A program made the translations under genes and the position numbers. Positions 22,528 through 22,861 of a stretch of DNA of 22,861 nt are shown in pieces. The notes beneath the pieces are model-generated. The model searched no databases. It had not been told where the DNA came from and saw only the letters and a list, made by a program, of their open reading frames with translations. The number at the start of each line of letters is the position of its first letter. The stretch's first letter is position 1. Source of the stretch: Ruminococcaceae bacterium FB2012 (GTDB lineage Bacteria; Bacillota; Clostridia; Oscillospirales; Ruminococcaceae); the NCBI GenBank assembly GCA_900104495.1, contig FMXS01000028.1:1-22861 (forward strand), read 5' to 3'.

Positions 22528-22556
22528 ATTATAGCACTTTAAGGATAATATGTCAA
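22528..22556 (-). promoter_or_regulatory. Perfect consensus SigA promoter of the surface-fibre operon
   Basis: On the minus strand TTGACA (22556-22551) and TATAAT (22533-22528) are exactly 17 bp apart. It is the strongest promoter in the window and faces the eight-gene operon, with no strong terminator-like break between genes that I could see. Confidence 0.85.
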
Positions 22557-22861
22557 CCGCAAAGGTTAAATAAAGGCTACTATTCTCTATATCGGCAAAA
22601 AACGTCAAAAGTATTTGTATGATTTAAACCAAAATCCGAGTCCCTGCACTTTTAAAGTTATTATATTTTATAAATTCACAAATCATTTACTGCCAGTTTT
22701 TTCTAACTTTTCTTTTATGCTAGCAGCTTTGTTCTTTTATATCGCACTTTATTATTTCTACGAAAAAGACTAACTATTAAAAGTCAACCCCCAAAAAGAA
22801 AATTTTACAAATAGTTTAAACGGCAGGCTGATAAGGCAGATGAGATTTTTCAAGAGCAAAA
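22557..22861. other. AT-rich intergenic end of window
   Basis: No gene seen. The stretch is very AT-rich with poly-A/T runs. It ends in tttttcaagagcaaaa, a motif also found in DR1 and DR2 on the far side of the fibre operon. Confidence 0.5.

Noticed and set aside
1..22861. CRISPR array
   Set aside because: No regularly spaced 25-40 bp direct repeats with unique spacers anywhere; the tandem repeats at 8003-8044 are too short and have no spacers.

Overview
The window looks like chromosome from a Gram-positive anaerobe of the Oscillospiraceae, most likely Ruminococcus or a close relative. The evidence is the mid-GC coding bias, strong AGGAGG-type ribosome sites, a class B sortase with a matching SPxTG substrate, SipW-type signal peptidases, and a lipoprotein solute-binding protein paired with a hybrid kinase. 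The genus is an inference from gene style; there is no rRNA or marker gene to confirm it.

Region 1 (1-1400) is accessory and mostly non-coding. It opens with the C-terminal end of an IS1182-like transposase and its terminator. A GC-rich hairpin and a long stretch without a convincing gene follow. A near-consensus promoter (996-1024) then leads through a leader interrupted by a 174-bp inverted-repeat element to the first intact gene. Region 2 (1414-7155) holds a MATE-type transporter with a C-terminal degenerate GHKL ATPase domain. Converging on it is a two-gene operon: a hybrid histidine kinase with two receiver domains, then a solute-binding lipoprotein. A second 174-bp element copy in inverted orientation (7501-7674) closes this block, and a 35-bp deletion derivative sits between the converging genes. 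Region 3 (7675-8510) is a graveyard of an integrative element. It has tandem 10-11 bp repeats, a tRNA-Pro 3' fragment followed by a terminator, and a tyrosine-recombinase remnant. Region 4 (8511-10665) is an ABC-2 type transporter pair (permease then ATPase). Its upstream operon partner survives only as a short tail next to a repeat-bounded non-coding segment.

Region 5 (10665-22280), all on the minus strand, is the most notable part: an eight-gene surface-fibre operon under a perfect consensus promoter at 22528-22556. In transcription order it encodes a SipW/ER-type signal peptidase with an acidic tail, a TasA/camelysin-like secreted protein, a wall-anchor protein ending in SPYTG, a class B sortase, a second SipW-type peptidase, a second TasA-like protein, a 1987-residue fibro-slime/Cna-B-type adhesin, and a third, divergent TasA-like protein. 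A plausible reading is that the peptidases mature the TasA-like subunits, the sortase anchors the SPYTG protein to peptidoglycan, and the giant adhesin is carried on or beside the fibre. The adhesin has no sorting signal of its own. One part of the adhesin gene has a distinctly AT-richer base composition, which suggests domain exchange.

All calls come from reading motifs and frames by eye; no database search was run.
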